The notes under the pieces are model-generated. The model made no database searches and had not been told where the DNA came from. It saw nothing but the letters and a program-made list of their open reading frames with translations. The translations under genes were made by a program, and so were the position numbers. 64,000 nucleotides of DNA. Origin: Staphylococcus borealis. GTDB taxonomy: Bacteria > Bacillota > Bacilli > Staphylococcales > Staphylococcaceae. Shown piece after piece: positions 10,003-18,804 of this stretch; position 1 is the stretch's first letter, and each line of letters begins with the position of its first letter. The DNA lies in assembly GCF_001224225.1 (NCBI RefSeq), contig NZ_CUEE01000001.1, positions 310,001-374,000 of the forward strand. The letters are read 5' to 3'.

Positions 10003-10596
10003 TTATGAATTCAGGATTTCTTGTCCTTGCATTAATCCGGCTTGTGTAATTTCATGACTATTCACCCATACTTCAGTTACATGTGCGCCCTGTTGTTTAA
10101 ATAAATTCATCACGTGCGCACTCTGACTCATTGAAACAATTGGATCATGTTTGCCCATAGATAATAATACTTCTACGTCACTCATATCTTTTGATGTGGT
10201 TACTTCAATGGGATACAGTGGCGCAAATAACAAGGCTTTTTTAAATGGTGCTGTGTCTCGTAACATTAAGTTAATCGCAATATTAGCGCCGTTAGAGAAC
10301 CCAACTAAGACTGATGTAGTCAAATCAAAATGATAACGTTCAGCGGCGTCATATATAAAATCTAACAACCGTTGACCACGATAGTCTAAATCTTCTTCAT
10401 CGTAGACACCTTCTGCAAGGCGTTTGAAATAACGATTCATACCATTTTCATTAATTTCTCCGCGAATACCTAATAGATTAAAATCAGGATTTAAAGCTGT
10501 GCCGAGTGGAATCAGATCTGTTTCATCCCCACCGGTTCCGTGTAACAGTATTAATGTCGGTGCATTATCTTTACCTGGTCTATAAATATGTTCCAT
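10003..10596 (-). CDS. mhqD: MhqD-like carboxylesterase/phospholipase family hydrolase
   Basis: This is a 197-residue alpha/beta hydrolase. The oxyanion motif HGTGGDE, the nucleophile elbow GFSNGA, the acid in GKHDPIV and the histidine in VNSHEI are all visible. It is the last gene of the mhqR-dioxygenase-dioxygenase-hydrolase run and matches the MhqD proteins induced by quinones in Bacillus and Staphylococcus. The ATG at 10596 has AAGGAGTG before it. The physiological ester is unknown. Confidence 0.85.
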   Translation of the reverse strand: MEHIYRPGKDNAPTLILLHGTGGDETDLIPLGTALNPDFNLLGIRGEINENGMNRYFKRLAEGVYDEEDLDYRGQRLLDFIYDAAERYHFDLTTSVLVGFSNGANIAINLMLRDTAPFKKALLFAPLYPIEVTTSKDMSDVEVLLSMGKHDPIVSMSQSAHVMNLFKQQGAHVTEVWVNSHEITQAGLMQGQEILNS

Positions 10597-10609
10597 CAAT
10601 CCACACTCC

Positions 10610-11515
10610 TTATTTTTCATTTAGTCTTAACGGTGTTAATTGAGATTCAATGTCGTATCGTCTGTCCTCGTAAAATGGTGGTAGCTGTAGTTGTTTACCT
10701 AACTCATCTACATCTTCATCGATCATAAAGCCAGGACCAGCAGTCGCAAATTCAAAGATTAATTTGCCAGGTTCTTTCATGTAAATCGCATGGAAATAAA
10801 ATCGTTCTTTCACATCCGTCACATGCATTCCTTTATTTAGAAGATAGTCACGCCATTGTACATGTACCTCGTCATTTGGGACTGACCACGCAATATGATG
10901 GAAGGTGCCGCCACCCCAACGTACAGGTTGTGGATTTATAAATTTCTGAATTATAATTTGATGGTGCACACTACCCACAGTTTGATACTGTACATTGTCA
11001 TCTGTTTCTTGAATGTATTCTAGTCCCAAATCATCACGTAGTAATGCTTCTGTTGCTTGTGGATCAGCTGATAACATCGTAACACCGTGAAATCCTATGA
11101 TGTCATTGTTCGCATGTGTTTCATGACTTTCAACCATTGCTAATGTCAATCCATGACGATCTTCAAATTCCAATGTGGCTTGATTGAAAGAGACCGTCTG
11201 ACGGGTTTGGATACCATTCGCATGTAATTTCATTTCCCAATGCGCCATACTATCTTTCGGTATGCTAAACGCTAATCGTCCAACTTGACCTGAACCAATA
11301 CGCCCTCTATAACGATTTGGCCAATTAAAGAAAGTGAGCACCATATCTTGATGTTCTTTGTGATTTGAGAAATACAAATGATACGTTGACGTATCATCAA
11401 AATTTACTGTCTGTTTAATTAACGATAAGTTTAATACATTCGTATAGAAATCGTACGTCTCTTGCGCATCGCCAACAATCGCCGAAATATGATGAATATG
11501 TGTAATAGGTTCCAT
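10610..11515 (-). CDS. Ring-cleaving dioxygenase, MhqE/MhqO type (VOC superfamily)
   Basis: The protein has 301 residues with two glyoxalase/bleomycin-like VOC halves: THIHHISAIVGDAQETYDFY at the start and GFHGVTMLSADPQATEALL near residue 142, plus FHHIAWSVPNDEV near 212 and KLIFEFATAGPGF near 261. Metal ligands are expected at HH near residue 8, H near 213 and E near 264. It probably opens hydroquinone rings. It is about 40% similar by eye to its upstream neighbour, so the pair looks like a tandem duplication. The stop is 13 bases before the hydrolase start. Confidence 0.86.
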   Translation of the reverse strand: MEPITHIHHISAIVGDAQETYDFYTNVLNLSLIKQTVNFDDTSTYHLYFSNHKEHQDMVLTFFNWPNRYRGRIGSGQVGRLAFSIPKDSMAHWEMKLHANGIQTRQTVSFNQATLEFEDRHGLTLAMVESHETHANNDIIGFHGVTMLSADPQATEALLRDDLGLEYIQETDDNVQYQTVGSVHHQIIIQKFINPQPVRWGGGTFHHIAWSVPNDEVHVQWRDYLLNKGMHVTDVKERFYFHAIYMKEPGKLIFEFATAGPGFMIDEDVDELGKQLQLPPFYEDRRYDIESQLTPLRLNEK

Positions 11516-11530
11516 CAGTGAATCCCTCCT

Positions 11531-12499
11531 TTACTTATCACTTTTACCCGTAGTATCAAAAGGTCGTACTTGAGATTCGATTGTCTCTCTTCGATCCTCT
11601 AAAAATGGCGGTAATGATAATTTTTCACCTAACGTCTCATATGGTTCATCTTCCATAAATCCAGGACCATCAGTAGAAATTTCCAACAAGATGTGGCCTA
11701 GACGTGCGTATAAGGCTTCAAAATAAAAGCGATCTACTAAACCAGAATGAGGAATACCTATGTCATTGTATTTGTGCAACCATTGTTCAATCGCTTGATG
11801 ATCTTTAACCCTAAATGATACATGATGTACTTCACCATATCCTTGAACAGCAACTGGGCCATCTTCATCTCTTCTTAGAATCACTTGACCACCATTACCA
11901 CCGTCACCAACTTCGAGCAATGCTACATTGTCTTCATCTATGATTGTTCGCATGCCATAAATACGTTCTAACAAACGCTTGAAATCATCAAAGTAGCTGA
12001 CCGTAATTTCGATTGGTCCTAAACCATAAATCGCTTTATCCTCAGGAACCGGGCCGTTCTTCCAAGGTTTACCAGGTGACACGCCGCTATCGCCCTCATC
12101 TGATACTAATTGATAATCTTGTCCATCTGCTTCTTGAAAAGGCAATACCTTCTTACCTAATACGTCTTGGATTCCTTCATGCTTCACACCAAACGCATCA
12201 AAACGTTTCATATAATAGATTAAAGCCTCATCATTTGGCACACGGAACGATGGTTTCGTAATCGAATTTGTCCCCTTACGTCCTTGTGGTATACCAGGAA
12301 AGTCAAAGAATGTCATATCAGTACCTGCTGACCCTTCATCATCTGCAAAAAAGGTGTGATACGTTTGAATATCATCTTGGTTTACCGTCTTCTTAACAAG
12401 TCTCATACTAAGTACTTCAGTAAAAAATTTATAGTTACGTTCAGCATCATCTGTAATCGCCGTTACGTGATGAATACCTAACAAATTAGTGTCTGTCAT
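11531..12499 (-). CDS. Ring-cleaving dioxygenase, MhqO/MhqA type (VOC superfamily)
   Basis: The protein has 322 residues and two VOC domains, opening LLGIHHVTAITDDAERNYKFF with GTDMTFFDFPG near residue 58 and VHHVSFRVKDHQA near 225. It is the first gene after mhqR and has its own operator at 12512-12536, so it can be transcribed separately. The role inferred from the family is oxidative cleavage of (methyl)hydroquinone, removing toxic quinones. The ATG follows GGAGGATGA. Confidence 0.88.
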   Translation of the reverse strand: MTDTNLLGIHHVTAITDDAERNYKFFTEVLSMRLVKKTVNQDDIQTYHTFFADDEGSAGTDMTFFDFPGIPQGRKGTNSITKPSFRVPNDEALIYYMKRFDAFGVKHEGIQDVLGKKVLPFQEADGQDYQLVSDEGDSGVSPGKPWKNGPVPEDKAIYGLGPIEITVSYFDDFKRLLERIYGMRTIIDEDNVALLEVGDGGNGGQVILRRDEDGPVAVQGYGEVHHVSFRVKDHQAIEQWLHKYNDIGIPHSGLVDRFYFEALYARLGHILLEISTDGPGFMEDEPYETLGEKLSLPPFLEDRRETIESQVRPFDTTGKSDK

Positions 12500-12511
12500 A
12501 AGTCATCCTCC

Positions 12512-12536
12512 ATTTATTTCGATTTCGAGATAAATT
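12512..12536. promoter_or_regulatory. MhqR operator in front of the dioxygenase operon
   Basis: The core TATTTCGATTTCGAGATA is an imperfect palindrome like the MhqR box of Bacillus and Staphylococcus. The full 25 bases are identical to 13014-13038. It lies 13 bases before the dioxygenase start. Confidence 0.85.
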
Positions 12537-12562
12537 AAGTTAAAAAATTAAAGTGCACAGGT

Positions 12563-12997
12563 CTACACTTCTGTTGTTTGTGCACTTAATTTTTTGAATG
12601 CTTGTTGAATCGTCATCAATTCTTCTTCTGATAGAACAGAAAACGCCTGTTCTAACGTAGCAGCATGTTGCGGGAAAATGTCTGCCATAAATTGTTGCCC
12701 TTTGTCGGTAAGCGTTGCATTATATACGCGCTTATCTGATGGGTCTTTGTCGCGCGTAATCCAACCCTTCTCTTCTAATTGACTCACTACGTATGAAATA
12801 CTACTACTTGCGATGAGCACCCTTTCTCTAATACGTTGAATCGGTTGTGGGCCTTTACTATAAAGTAATTCTAATACTGCGAATTCTGTGACATTCAGTC
12901 CATAGTTTTTCACATCTTGTTGTACGATTTTTTCTAATCTATCTAATGCTCTATTAAGACCAATAAATGCTTTCAATGAATGTTCCGTGCGATCCAT
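12563..12997 (-). CDS. mhqR: MarR-family quinone-responsive repressor MhqR
   Basis: The protein has 144 residues and a MarR winged helix (residues 35-105), with the wing in [18 protein letters not shown]. It lacks any cysteine, which differs from redox-switched MarR proteins such as SarZ or QsrR and fits MhqR, which is thought to sense quinones directly. Its gene lies upstream of the dioxygenase-dioxygenase-hydrolase operon on the same strand, and the same operator precedes both, indicating autoregulation plus control of the operon. Confidence 0.9.
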   Translation of the reverse strand: MDRTEHSLKAFIGLNRALDRLEKIVQQDVKNYGLNVTEFAVLELLYSKGPQPIQRIRERVLIASSSISYVVSQLEEKGWITRDKDPSDKRVYNATLTDKGQQFMADIFPQHAATLEQAFSVLSEEELMTIQQAFKKLSAQTTEV

Positions 12998-13013
12998 TAA
13001 CGCACCACCTTTA

Positions 13014-13038
13014 ATTTATTTCGATTTCGAGATAAATT
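13014..13038. promoter_or_regulatory. Second MhqR operator, in front of mhqR
   Basis: This is an exact copy of the 25-base element at 12512-12536, located 17 bases before the mhqR start. It suggests negative autoregulation. Confidence 0.83.
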
Positions 13039-13165
13039 GTACACGTATTTCAACTTATCGTCAATATGTTAGTTTTATTATAAATTTATGCGCGTTTGAT
13101 TACTATCTTTTTCAAAAAGAAATAAGCATGGAAATGGTGGTTACAGGGAATACTAATGACTGTTT

Positions 13166-14128
13166 TTAATGATTTAATGCTTTATCTAATGCTTTAATGT
13201 TCTTCTTCATGATTGATTGGAAAGTTAGATCTTTATCGTTAGCTTGTTCTTTTGATAATACAGACAAATTATTAAAACTTAATGGTTCTGCATTAGTCTC
13301 GTCACGAATCACATCCGTTATCTTAGAAGTAATATTTTGTTCATAGAGTATATAGGGTTGCTTCGATTGATTAATTTGTTTAATAAGTGCAAGAATATCC
13401 TTTTGGCTTGATTCTTCATTATTCATACCACTTACCCCCTCTTGTTGGAAGTGGTAACGTTCTGCTAAATAACCTAATGAATCATGTGAAATAATAACTT
13501 TATGCCTTTTAGGATGTTCAGTAATTACTTTTAATTTTTGATCTAAATCTGTTAAATCTTGATTTAATTTTTTAAAATTCTGTTCATAATATGCTTTGTG
13601 TTGAGGGTCTCTTTTGACTAAATCATTCTTAATTTTTTCTGCAAAATGCTTATCTAGTACTGGGTCTAGCCAAACATGAGGATCATGACTGCCCGCTTCA
13701 TGATTATGTTGATGCTCGTGTTCATCATGATCATGGTCTTCTTCAAGTAATGTATGGTGGTTTAAATCAGCCGCAACGGCTAATTTCATATCATTATTCG
13801 TCATTGATTCTGTAATCGTCTTGGCAACTGGATCTAGGTCGTCACTTGAATAGATAAACACATCACTTTTTGCAATATTAATCATATCTCTTTGTGTTGG
13901 TTCATATGTATGCGTGTCTGCACCCGGAGGATAAATCGTATCAACATTGACATATTTGCCACCAATTTGTTTAGCGAAACTTTCAAATGCAAATACTGTA
14001 GTATAAATATTTAATTTATTATCCATTGAAATATCTTTCTTTTTGGCACTCGAATATTGTTCTGTGCTACAAGCCGTTACAGCCATACAGAGACACAAAA
14101 CAATAAAGAAATAGATTATCCTCTTCAC
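13166..14128 (-). CDS. Zinc-binding lipoprotein, ZnuA/AdcA-type substrate-binding protein
   Basis: The product has about 320 residues. It starts with a lipoprotein signal (KRIIYFFIVLCLCMAVTACS), followed by a cluster A-I metal-binding fold: PPGADTHTYEPTQRD near residue 66, a histidine/aspartate-rich loop (DHDHDEHEHQHNHE) near 132, and DPHVWLDP just after it. It would capture Zn2+ (or Mn2+) outside the membrane. I chose the GTG at 14128 because GGAGGGG precedes it. No permease or ATPase gene is adjacent, so it must work with a transporter encoded elsewhere. Confidence 0.88.
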   Translation of the reverse strand: MKRIIYFFIVLCLCMAVTACSTEQYSSAKKKDISMDNKLNIYTTVFAFESFAKQIGGKYVNVDTIYPPGADTHTYEPTQRDMINIAKSDVFIYSSDDLDPVAKTITESMTNNDMKLAVAADLNHHTLLEEDHDHDEHEHQHNHEAGSHDPHVWLDPVLDKHFAEKIKNDLVKRDPQHKAYYEQNFKKLNQDLTDLDQKLKVITEHPKRHKVIISHDSLGYLAERYHFQQEGVSGMNNEESSQKDILALIKQINQSKQPYILYEQNITSKITDVIRDETNAEPLSFNNLSVLSKEQANDKDLTFQSIMKKNIKALDKALNH

Positions 14129-14301
14129 ACAGACCCCTCCAAGACGTAGCAAATTCGTTTACAACTATAGCTTTAATAATGTAATAATGCAATATTTATA
14201 TTTATTATATATTTTGTATTTTAATATTTAGTTCATGCATGTTTCGGATTGCTTCAAAAGTGATACATATAAATATGACATTATTAAAGGAGTGACGTTA
14301 T

Positions 14302-14584
14302 ATGGCACTAGACATTAAACAAGGTAACCAACAATTCTATGTTGGAGAAGATGAACACAATGCGCAAGCAGTCATTACGTTTAAACAAGTAGATAATAAT
14401 GAAATTGATATTGATCACACTGGCGTTGCAGATGAACTAGGTGGACAAGGTTTAGGCAAACAATTAGTTGAAGCTGTCGTCAATTATGCAAGAGAAAACA
14501 ACTTAAAAATTATCGCATCTTGTCCATTTGCGAAAAATGTATTAGAAAAAAAATGAAGATTATCAAGATGTTTATCTAGGATAA
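14302..14584 (+). pseudogene. Small GNAT-family N-acetyltransferase with a 3' frameshift at an A8 tract
   Basis: The open frame gives 84 residues of a short GNAT-like protein (YidJ/NATD1 type) with GGQGLGKQLVEAVVNYAREN as the acetyl-CoA loop and SCPFAKNVLEK at the end. It then stops at TGA 14554-14556, right after eight A residues (14546-14553). Removing one A restores the frame through NEDYQDVYLG to a TAA at 14582-14584, the expected family ending. So the gene either has a one-base insertion, is slippery, or reflects a sequencing error. Only about ten residues are lost and activity may survive. Confidence 0.8.
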
Positions 14585-14673
14585 TCCACTGCAAATATAA
14601 CGACGCGCACATAAGCGTTCACGCACATTAAATCGATACAGAGCTTTTAGGCTATAATCAGGCTTGTATAGTG

Positions 14674-14886
14674 AGCCTGGGACATAAATAATAAGATGAT
14701 GCTATTTTGCAAATTCGCAGTAGCTGACTGAACTGAGAAGGCGCTTAATTTAAGCTTTTCTCAGTTCTAGTCATCCTTGCGGGCGGGGCCCCAACAAAGA
14801 GAATTTCACTCAAGAAATTCTACAAGCAAAGCAAGCTGGGAGAGTGACAACGAATTTTAAAAGAATTCTGTCCCTCTCCCTTTTTT
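14674..14886 (+). repeat. STAR-like long intergenic repeat, full form
   Basis: The module order is: CTGGGACATAAATAATA, a segment with GCAAATTCGCAGTAGCTGAC, an inverted pair (CTGAGAAGGCGCTT with AAGCTTTTCTCAG), the GGGGCCCC core with an AGAGAATTTC/GAAATTCT pair, and a terminator hairpin ending CTGTCCCTCTCCC with a T-run. It may terminate transcription from the acetyltransferase side. The rest of the 14585-15005 gap holds only the catE promoter region. Confidence 0.88.
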
Positions 14887-14940
14887 CATGCATTTAAATT
14901 TAGAAAACAACTTTCTTGCTTAATTTAATGATTAGCAGTA

Positions 14941-14971
14941 TATTTATTATACTTAATATAAATAATAAATA
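14941..14971. promoter_or_regulatory. Candidate operator/promoter palindrome of catE
   Basis: TATTTATTAT and ATAATAAATA form a perfect 10-bp inverted repeat with an 11-base spacer, about 35 bases before the catE start. It is AT-only, so chance is not excluded. A MarR/DUF24-type quinone regulator would be a reasonable partner, by analogy with CatR control of catDE in Bacillus. Confidence 0.4.
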
Positions 14972-15005
14972 AAGATGAGCCATTCATCTTAGGAGGCACT
15001 ACATT

Positions 15006-15812
15006 ATGAATGCATTTCACACTACTGAAGCAACACAAGTTACGAATATTACATTGAACGTTGAAGACTTAACTAAAATGACTAACTTTTATAAAAACAT
15101 TCTTGGATTTTCAATTAAAGAACAAGACGACCAACACGTAATTTTCAATGTTGGCGCAAATGGACATACATTAACTTTACACTATCTTGAAGATGGACGT
15201 CGTCCAGGATTTAGAGAAGCTGGTTTGTTCCATATTGCTTACTTACTCCCTACACGTACAGATTTAGCAAATTTTTTATTCCACGCTAGTCGTTTAAACG
15301 TACCTGTAGGTGGTGGCGATCACCTTGTTAGTGAAGCATTATACTTTAATGATCCAGAAGGTAACGGCATTGAAGTATATCAAGATCGTCCATCTGAAGA
15401 ATGGCAATGGGACGGTCATTTCGTAAAAATGGATACACTTGCTGTAGATGCGGATGATTTAATTGCGCAACGTACAGAAGACGGTTGGGCTGGTTGGCCA
15501 GCTGATGGCAAAATCGGTCACTTACATCTTAAAACACACGATTTAGGACAGGCACGTGACTTTTATATTGAACAAATTGGATTAGAACATATTTCTAATT
15601 TCCCACAAGCCTTATTCATGTCTACACAAAATTATCATCATCATATCGCCGCTAATGTTTGGCAATCAAATCAAGTTAGAACAGATAATGACAATACTTA
15701 CGGCTTAGTTCACTTTGATATCTATAAACCAAACGCTAAAGAAGAAAATATAACGTCACCTGAAGGTTTCGATATTACAATTCATAGTGATACAAGCGTA
15801 GTTCCTGGATAG
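15006..15812 (+). CDS. catE: Catechol 2,3-dioxygenase-like protein CatE (VOC superfamily)
   Basis: The protein has 268 residues in two VOC halves: THITLN-like TNITLNVEDLTKMTNFYKN near residue 13 and IGHLHLKTHDLGQARDFY near 167. Likely iron ligands lie in LFHIAYLLP near residue 75, in GIEVYQD near 122 and in the second half. The family cleaves catechol extradiol, so the gene complements the nearby mhq locus. AGGAGG precedes the ATG. It is flanked on both sides by copies of the same long repeat in the same orientation. Confidence 0.87.
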   Translation: MNAFHTTEATQVTNITLNVEDLTKMTNFYKNILGFSIKEQDDQHVIFNVGANGHTLTLHYLEDGRRPGFREAGLFHIAYLLPTRTDLANFLFHASRLNVPVGGGDHLVSEALYFNDPEGNGIEVYQDRPSEEWQWDGHFVKMDTLAVDADDLIAQRTEDGWAGWPADGKIGHLHLKTHDLGQARDFYIEQIGLEHISNFPQALFMSTQNYHHHIAANVWQSNQVRTDNDNTYGLVHFDIYKPNAKEENITSPEGFDITIHSDTSVVPG

Positions 15813-15867
15813 AATGATTCGTTTAATCACTACTTGCCATCGTTTAATAAACATGTCATTTTAAAAG

Positions 15868-16018
15868 AGTCCAGGACATAAATAATATAATGAAGCTATT
15901 TTGCAAATTCGCAGTAGCTGACTGAACTGAGAAGGCGCTTAAATCAAGCTTTTCTCAGTTCTAGTCATCCTTGCGGGGGTGGGACGACGAATTCAAAAGA
16001 ATTCTGTCCCGCTCCCTT
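15868..16018 (+). repeat. STAR-like repeat, form lacking the GGGGCCCC module
   Basis: It has the same left part as 14674-14886 but jumps from CATCCTTGCGGG straight to the terminator hairpin (GGGTGGGACGACGAATT pairing with AATTCTGTCCCGCTCCC). It lies between the convergent catE and PhnD-like genes and probably terminates both. Confidence 0.88.
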
Positions 16019-16023
16019 ATTTT

Positions 16024-16935
16024 TTATTCTTCAACAAGCTTTCGATACTTTCTTACTGTGTCAAAATCGCTATCTTTCGCTTTCTCATAGCCTTGATGTC
16101 CATAAATATCTGTCAGTATTGTTTGACCTTTCTTTGTTTTACTCATCTCTAAAAATGCGTTACTGATTTTTGTTTTCCATTGTTGATCCATATCACTACG
16201 CACTGAAATCGTATCATTAGGTATTTTTTCCGTTCTATAAATCACTTTAGTATCTTTATAGATATTTGGGTAATCACGTTTTAAATCTGCACGTGCATCC
16301 TGGTATGTTGCTACAGCATCGACATCACCATTTAACAATGCTATCAATGCTTGATCATGACCTTTGATTTGAGCAATTTCAATGTCATTTTGATGGATAT
16401 GTACCTTTTTTAAGCTAGCCATAGGATAAATATATCCAGACGTAGATTCTGGATCTTGTAACCCTACCTTCTTACCTTTTAAATCTTCTAACGTCTGTAA
16501 ATGACTATTTTGACGTACTACAATTTGCGAACGATAGTAGTCGACCAATTTCGAAGTTGGATGTCCTTTATCATCTACCAAATAACCTTTAGATTTTAAT
16601 AGTACATCTGCAGCACCTTGATCATGCGCAATTGTATAAGACACAGGTGAAATAAAGGCCACATCTACTTTTTTTGATTTTAATGCTTCTACCATCGTAT
16701 TATAGTTAGTTGCTATATGTACCTTCACAGGAATGCCTAATTCCTTTGATAGCAGTTGTTGTAAAGGTTTAACTTTAGCATCTAATGTCTTTGCATTTTG
16801 TGAAGGTACAAATTCAACATTTAGCGTTTCTGGTTTATAATCGTTTGAACGTTTGTCCTCTTTTGGTGAGCAACCACTGACTGCGACGACGAGCACGATA
16901 AAGCTCATGAATAATACAATTATTTTTTTCATCAT
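16024..16935 (-). CDS. PhnD-like phosphate/phosphonate ABC substrate-binding lipoprotein
   Basis: The protein has 303 residues, a lipoprotein signal (MMKKIIVLFMSFIVLVVAVSGCS) and a PhnD/PtxB/TauA-type periplasmic-binding fold: VEFVPSQNAKTL near residue 45, KKVDVAFISPVSYT near 93, GLQDPESTSGYIYP near 157 and GDVDAVATYQDA near 208. The ligand may be phosphonate, phosphite or another oxyanion. No phnC or phnE gene is next to it, so it is an orphan binding protein. The start is one of two adjacent ATG codons after AAAAGGAAAA. Confidence 0.85.
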   Translation of the reverse strand: MMKKIIVLFMSFIVLVVAVSGCSPKEDKRSNDYKPETLNVEFVPSQNAKTLDAKVKPLQQLLSKELGIPVKVHIATNYNTMVEALKSKKVDVAFISPVSYTIAHDQGAADVLLKSKGYLVDDKGHPTSKLVDYYRSQIVVRQNSHLQTLEDLKGKKVGLQDPESTSGYIYPMASLKKVHIHQNDIEIAQIKGHDQALIALLNGDVDAVATYQDARADLKRDYPNIYKDTKVIYRTEKIPNDTISVRSDMDQQWKTKISNAFLEMSKTKKGQTILTDIYGHQGYEKAKDSDFDTVRKYRKLVEE

Positions 16936-17016
16936 TTTTCCTTTTGTAAAATATAAATTTTAAAGACTTAAATTGTATTATAACGTATTTCTATTATAAA
17001 GAAGTGTAAATGTATA

Positions 17017-17057
17017 AAAAAGCTATCCACAAAGTCTTTGACTTTGCAGATAGCCCT
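17017..17057 (-). terminator. Terminator of aldA
   Basis: On the minus strand, GGGCTATCTGCAAAGTC pairs with GACTTTGTGGATAGCTTT, followed by a T-run. Confidence 0.9.
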
Positions 17058-17088
17058 GATTCAGTTTGTAATTGATATACGTATTAAC

Positions 17089-18582
17089 TTAGTATAAGCC
17101 TTTAGTTTCATTACTTGTATCGATAAAGATGTTTTTAACTTGTTGATAGTTTTTGATTGCATCTTTATAAATTTCTCGACCGATACCTGATTTTTTGTAA
17201 CCACCGAATGGTGCACCAGCTGGGAATTGATTGTACGTATTAATCCAAATACGACCTGTTCTTATCGCTTTAGCCACGTTTAGTGCACGATTAATATTTG
17301 TCGTGAATATACCACCTGCTAAACCATATTCAGAATCGTTCGCAATTTGGATTGCTTCTGCTTCATCTTCGAATTTCTCAACAACGACAACTGGTCCGAA
17401 AATTTCTTCTTGTGCCAATTGATGGCTATTGTCGTTAATTTCAATAATTGTTGGTTCGAAGAAATATCCTTTATCACGTCCATTGTCAGTTAAGCGATGA
17501 CCACCTGTTAAGATATTAGCATTGCTATCTTCTTCTGCAATTTTAACGTAACTTTCAATTTTTTCAAGTTGTTCTGGACCTGTTTGCGCACTCATTTTGA
17601 CATCTTCATCGAATGGGTCGCCTACTTTAATATTTTCAAACGCTTCTTTAAGTTTCGGCATTACTTTATCATAAATTGATGATTGGACTAATAAACGTGA
17701 GCCTGCACTACAAACCTCACCTTGGTTAAATAAGATACCTAATTGAACGCCTTCAATCACTAAATCTAAATTAGCATCATCAAAAATGATATTTGCACTT
17801 TTACCACCGAGTTCTAATGTTGTTGGTACAATGCGTTCAGCACCTGCTTTAGCAACACCATAACCTACATCCGTAGAACCTGTGAATGATAATTTATTAA
17901 CGCCTTCATGATTGAAAATCGCGTCACCTGATTCAGAACCTTTACCTGTTAAGATGTTCACAACACCTTTAGGTAATACGTCTTGGAAAATTTTTGCAAG
18001 TTCAATTAATGATAAAGGTGTTGAAGACGACGGTTGGATTACGATCGTATTACCTGCAGCTAATGCTGGCGCTAGTTTCCAAGAAGCTAACAGAATTGGG
18101 AAGTTCCATGCAACGACAGCACCAACGACACCAACTGGTTCATTGATCACTAAACTCATTGTATTGTCATCAATTTCATTGACTGAACCTTCATCAGTCG
18201 TTAATACACTTGCGAAATATTTAAATTGATTGGCTGTTAATGGCACATCAATTGTTGATGTTTCTCGATAAGGCTTACCATTTTGAAGTGATTCAATTGT
18301 CGCGAAGTGTTCAACCTTTTCGTGAATTCGACGACTAATTTCTAATAAATAATCCGCACGTTCTTCTTTAGATGTTTTACTCCAACTGTCAAAAGCATCT
18401 TGTGCAGCTTTAACTGCTTTATCAACATCAGATTTACTTGCTTTGGCTACTTTAGCTAAATCTTCACCATTAGCGGGGTTAGTTACAGTTAATGTGTCTC
18501 CACTTTCACTTGCTTGAAATTCACCGTTGATAAATAAACCGTATTGTTCCTCTAAGAAATCTTTAACGTTTACTTTTGTCAT
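17089..18582 (-). CDS. aldA: NAD-dependent aldehyde dehydrogenase AldA
   Basis: The protein has 497 residues, close in sequence to staphylococcal AldA. The NAD-binding [21 protein letters not shown] is near residue 156, the catalytic glutamate in [11 protein letters not shown] near 255, and the nucleophilic cysteine in [13 protein letters not shown] near 290. It would oxidise acetaldehyde or related aldehydes to acids. It is monocistronic, with its own terminator. A good cre site at 18644-18657 suggests CcpA repression by glucose. Confidence 0.92.
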   Translation of the reverse strand: MTKVNVKDFLEEQYGLFINGEFQASESGDTLTVTNPANGEDLAKVAKASKSDVDKAVKAAQDAFDSWSKTSKEERADYLLEISRRIHEKVEHFATIESLQNGKPYRETSTIDVPLTANQFKYFASVLTTDEGSVNEIDDNTMSLVINEPVGVVGAVVAWNFPILLASWKLAPALAAGNTIVIQPSSSTPLSLIELAKIFQDVLPKGVVNILTGKGSESGDAIFNHEGVNKLSFTGSTDVGYGVAKAGAERIVPTTLELGGKSANIIFDDANLDLVIEGVQLGILFNQGEVCSAGSRLLVQSSIYDKVMPKLKEAFENIKVGDPFDEDVKMSAQTGPEQLEKIESYVKIAEEDSNANILTGGHRLTDNGRDKGYFFEPTIIEINDNSHQLAQEEIFGPVVVVEKFEDEAEAIQIANDSEYGLAGGIFTTNINRALNVAKAIRTGRIWINTYNQFPAGAPFGGYKKSGIGREIYKDAIKNYQQVKNIFIDTSNETKGLY

Positions 18583-18643
18583 TTTTCATCATCCCTTTAT
18601 AAAAATTTATGAAAAACCATATGTGCGTTGTGTTTACATCAAA

Positions 18644-18657
18644 TGTAAGCGTTTGCT
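18644..18657. promoter_or_regulatory. cre site (CcpA box) upstream of aldA
   Basis: TGTAAGCGTTTGCT fits WTGNAANCGNWNNCW at every conserved position and lies 62 bases before the aldA start. Confidence 0.65.
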
Positions 18658-18752
18658 TAAAGCTAATGCTATTTTACCTTATTTAAATTTTTAAATACAC
18701 TAACTTGCTTGTATCTCGTTTCCATATTTGTAAGTAGTTAAACGTTAAGAAC

Positions 18753-18794
18753 AGAGAGCGTCTGAGACATTGATTGATGTCCAAGACGCTCTCT
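18753..18794. terminator. Hairpin terminator after the nitroreductase gene
   Basis: AGAGAGCGTCT pairs perfectly with AGACGCTCTCT around a 20-base loop, just downstream of the minus-strand nitroreductase gene. The T-run is short. Confidence 0.7.
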
Positions 18795-18804
18795 TTACAC
18801 TTTA

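Noticed and set aside
12987-13169. 60-codon frame on the + strand opposite the mhqR start
   Set aside because: It overlaps mhqR and its operator, has no binding site and no recognisable product.
14174-14198. Possible Zur box before the zinc-binding lipoprotein gene
   Set aside because: AATGTAATAATGCAATATT only loosely resembles the Zur palindrome and the region is generally AT-rich.
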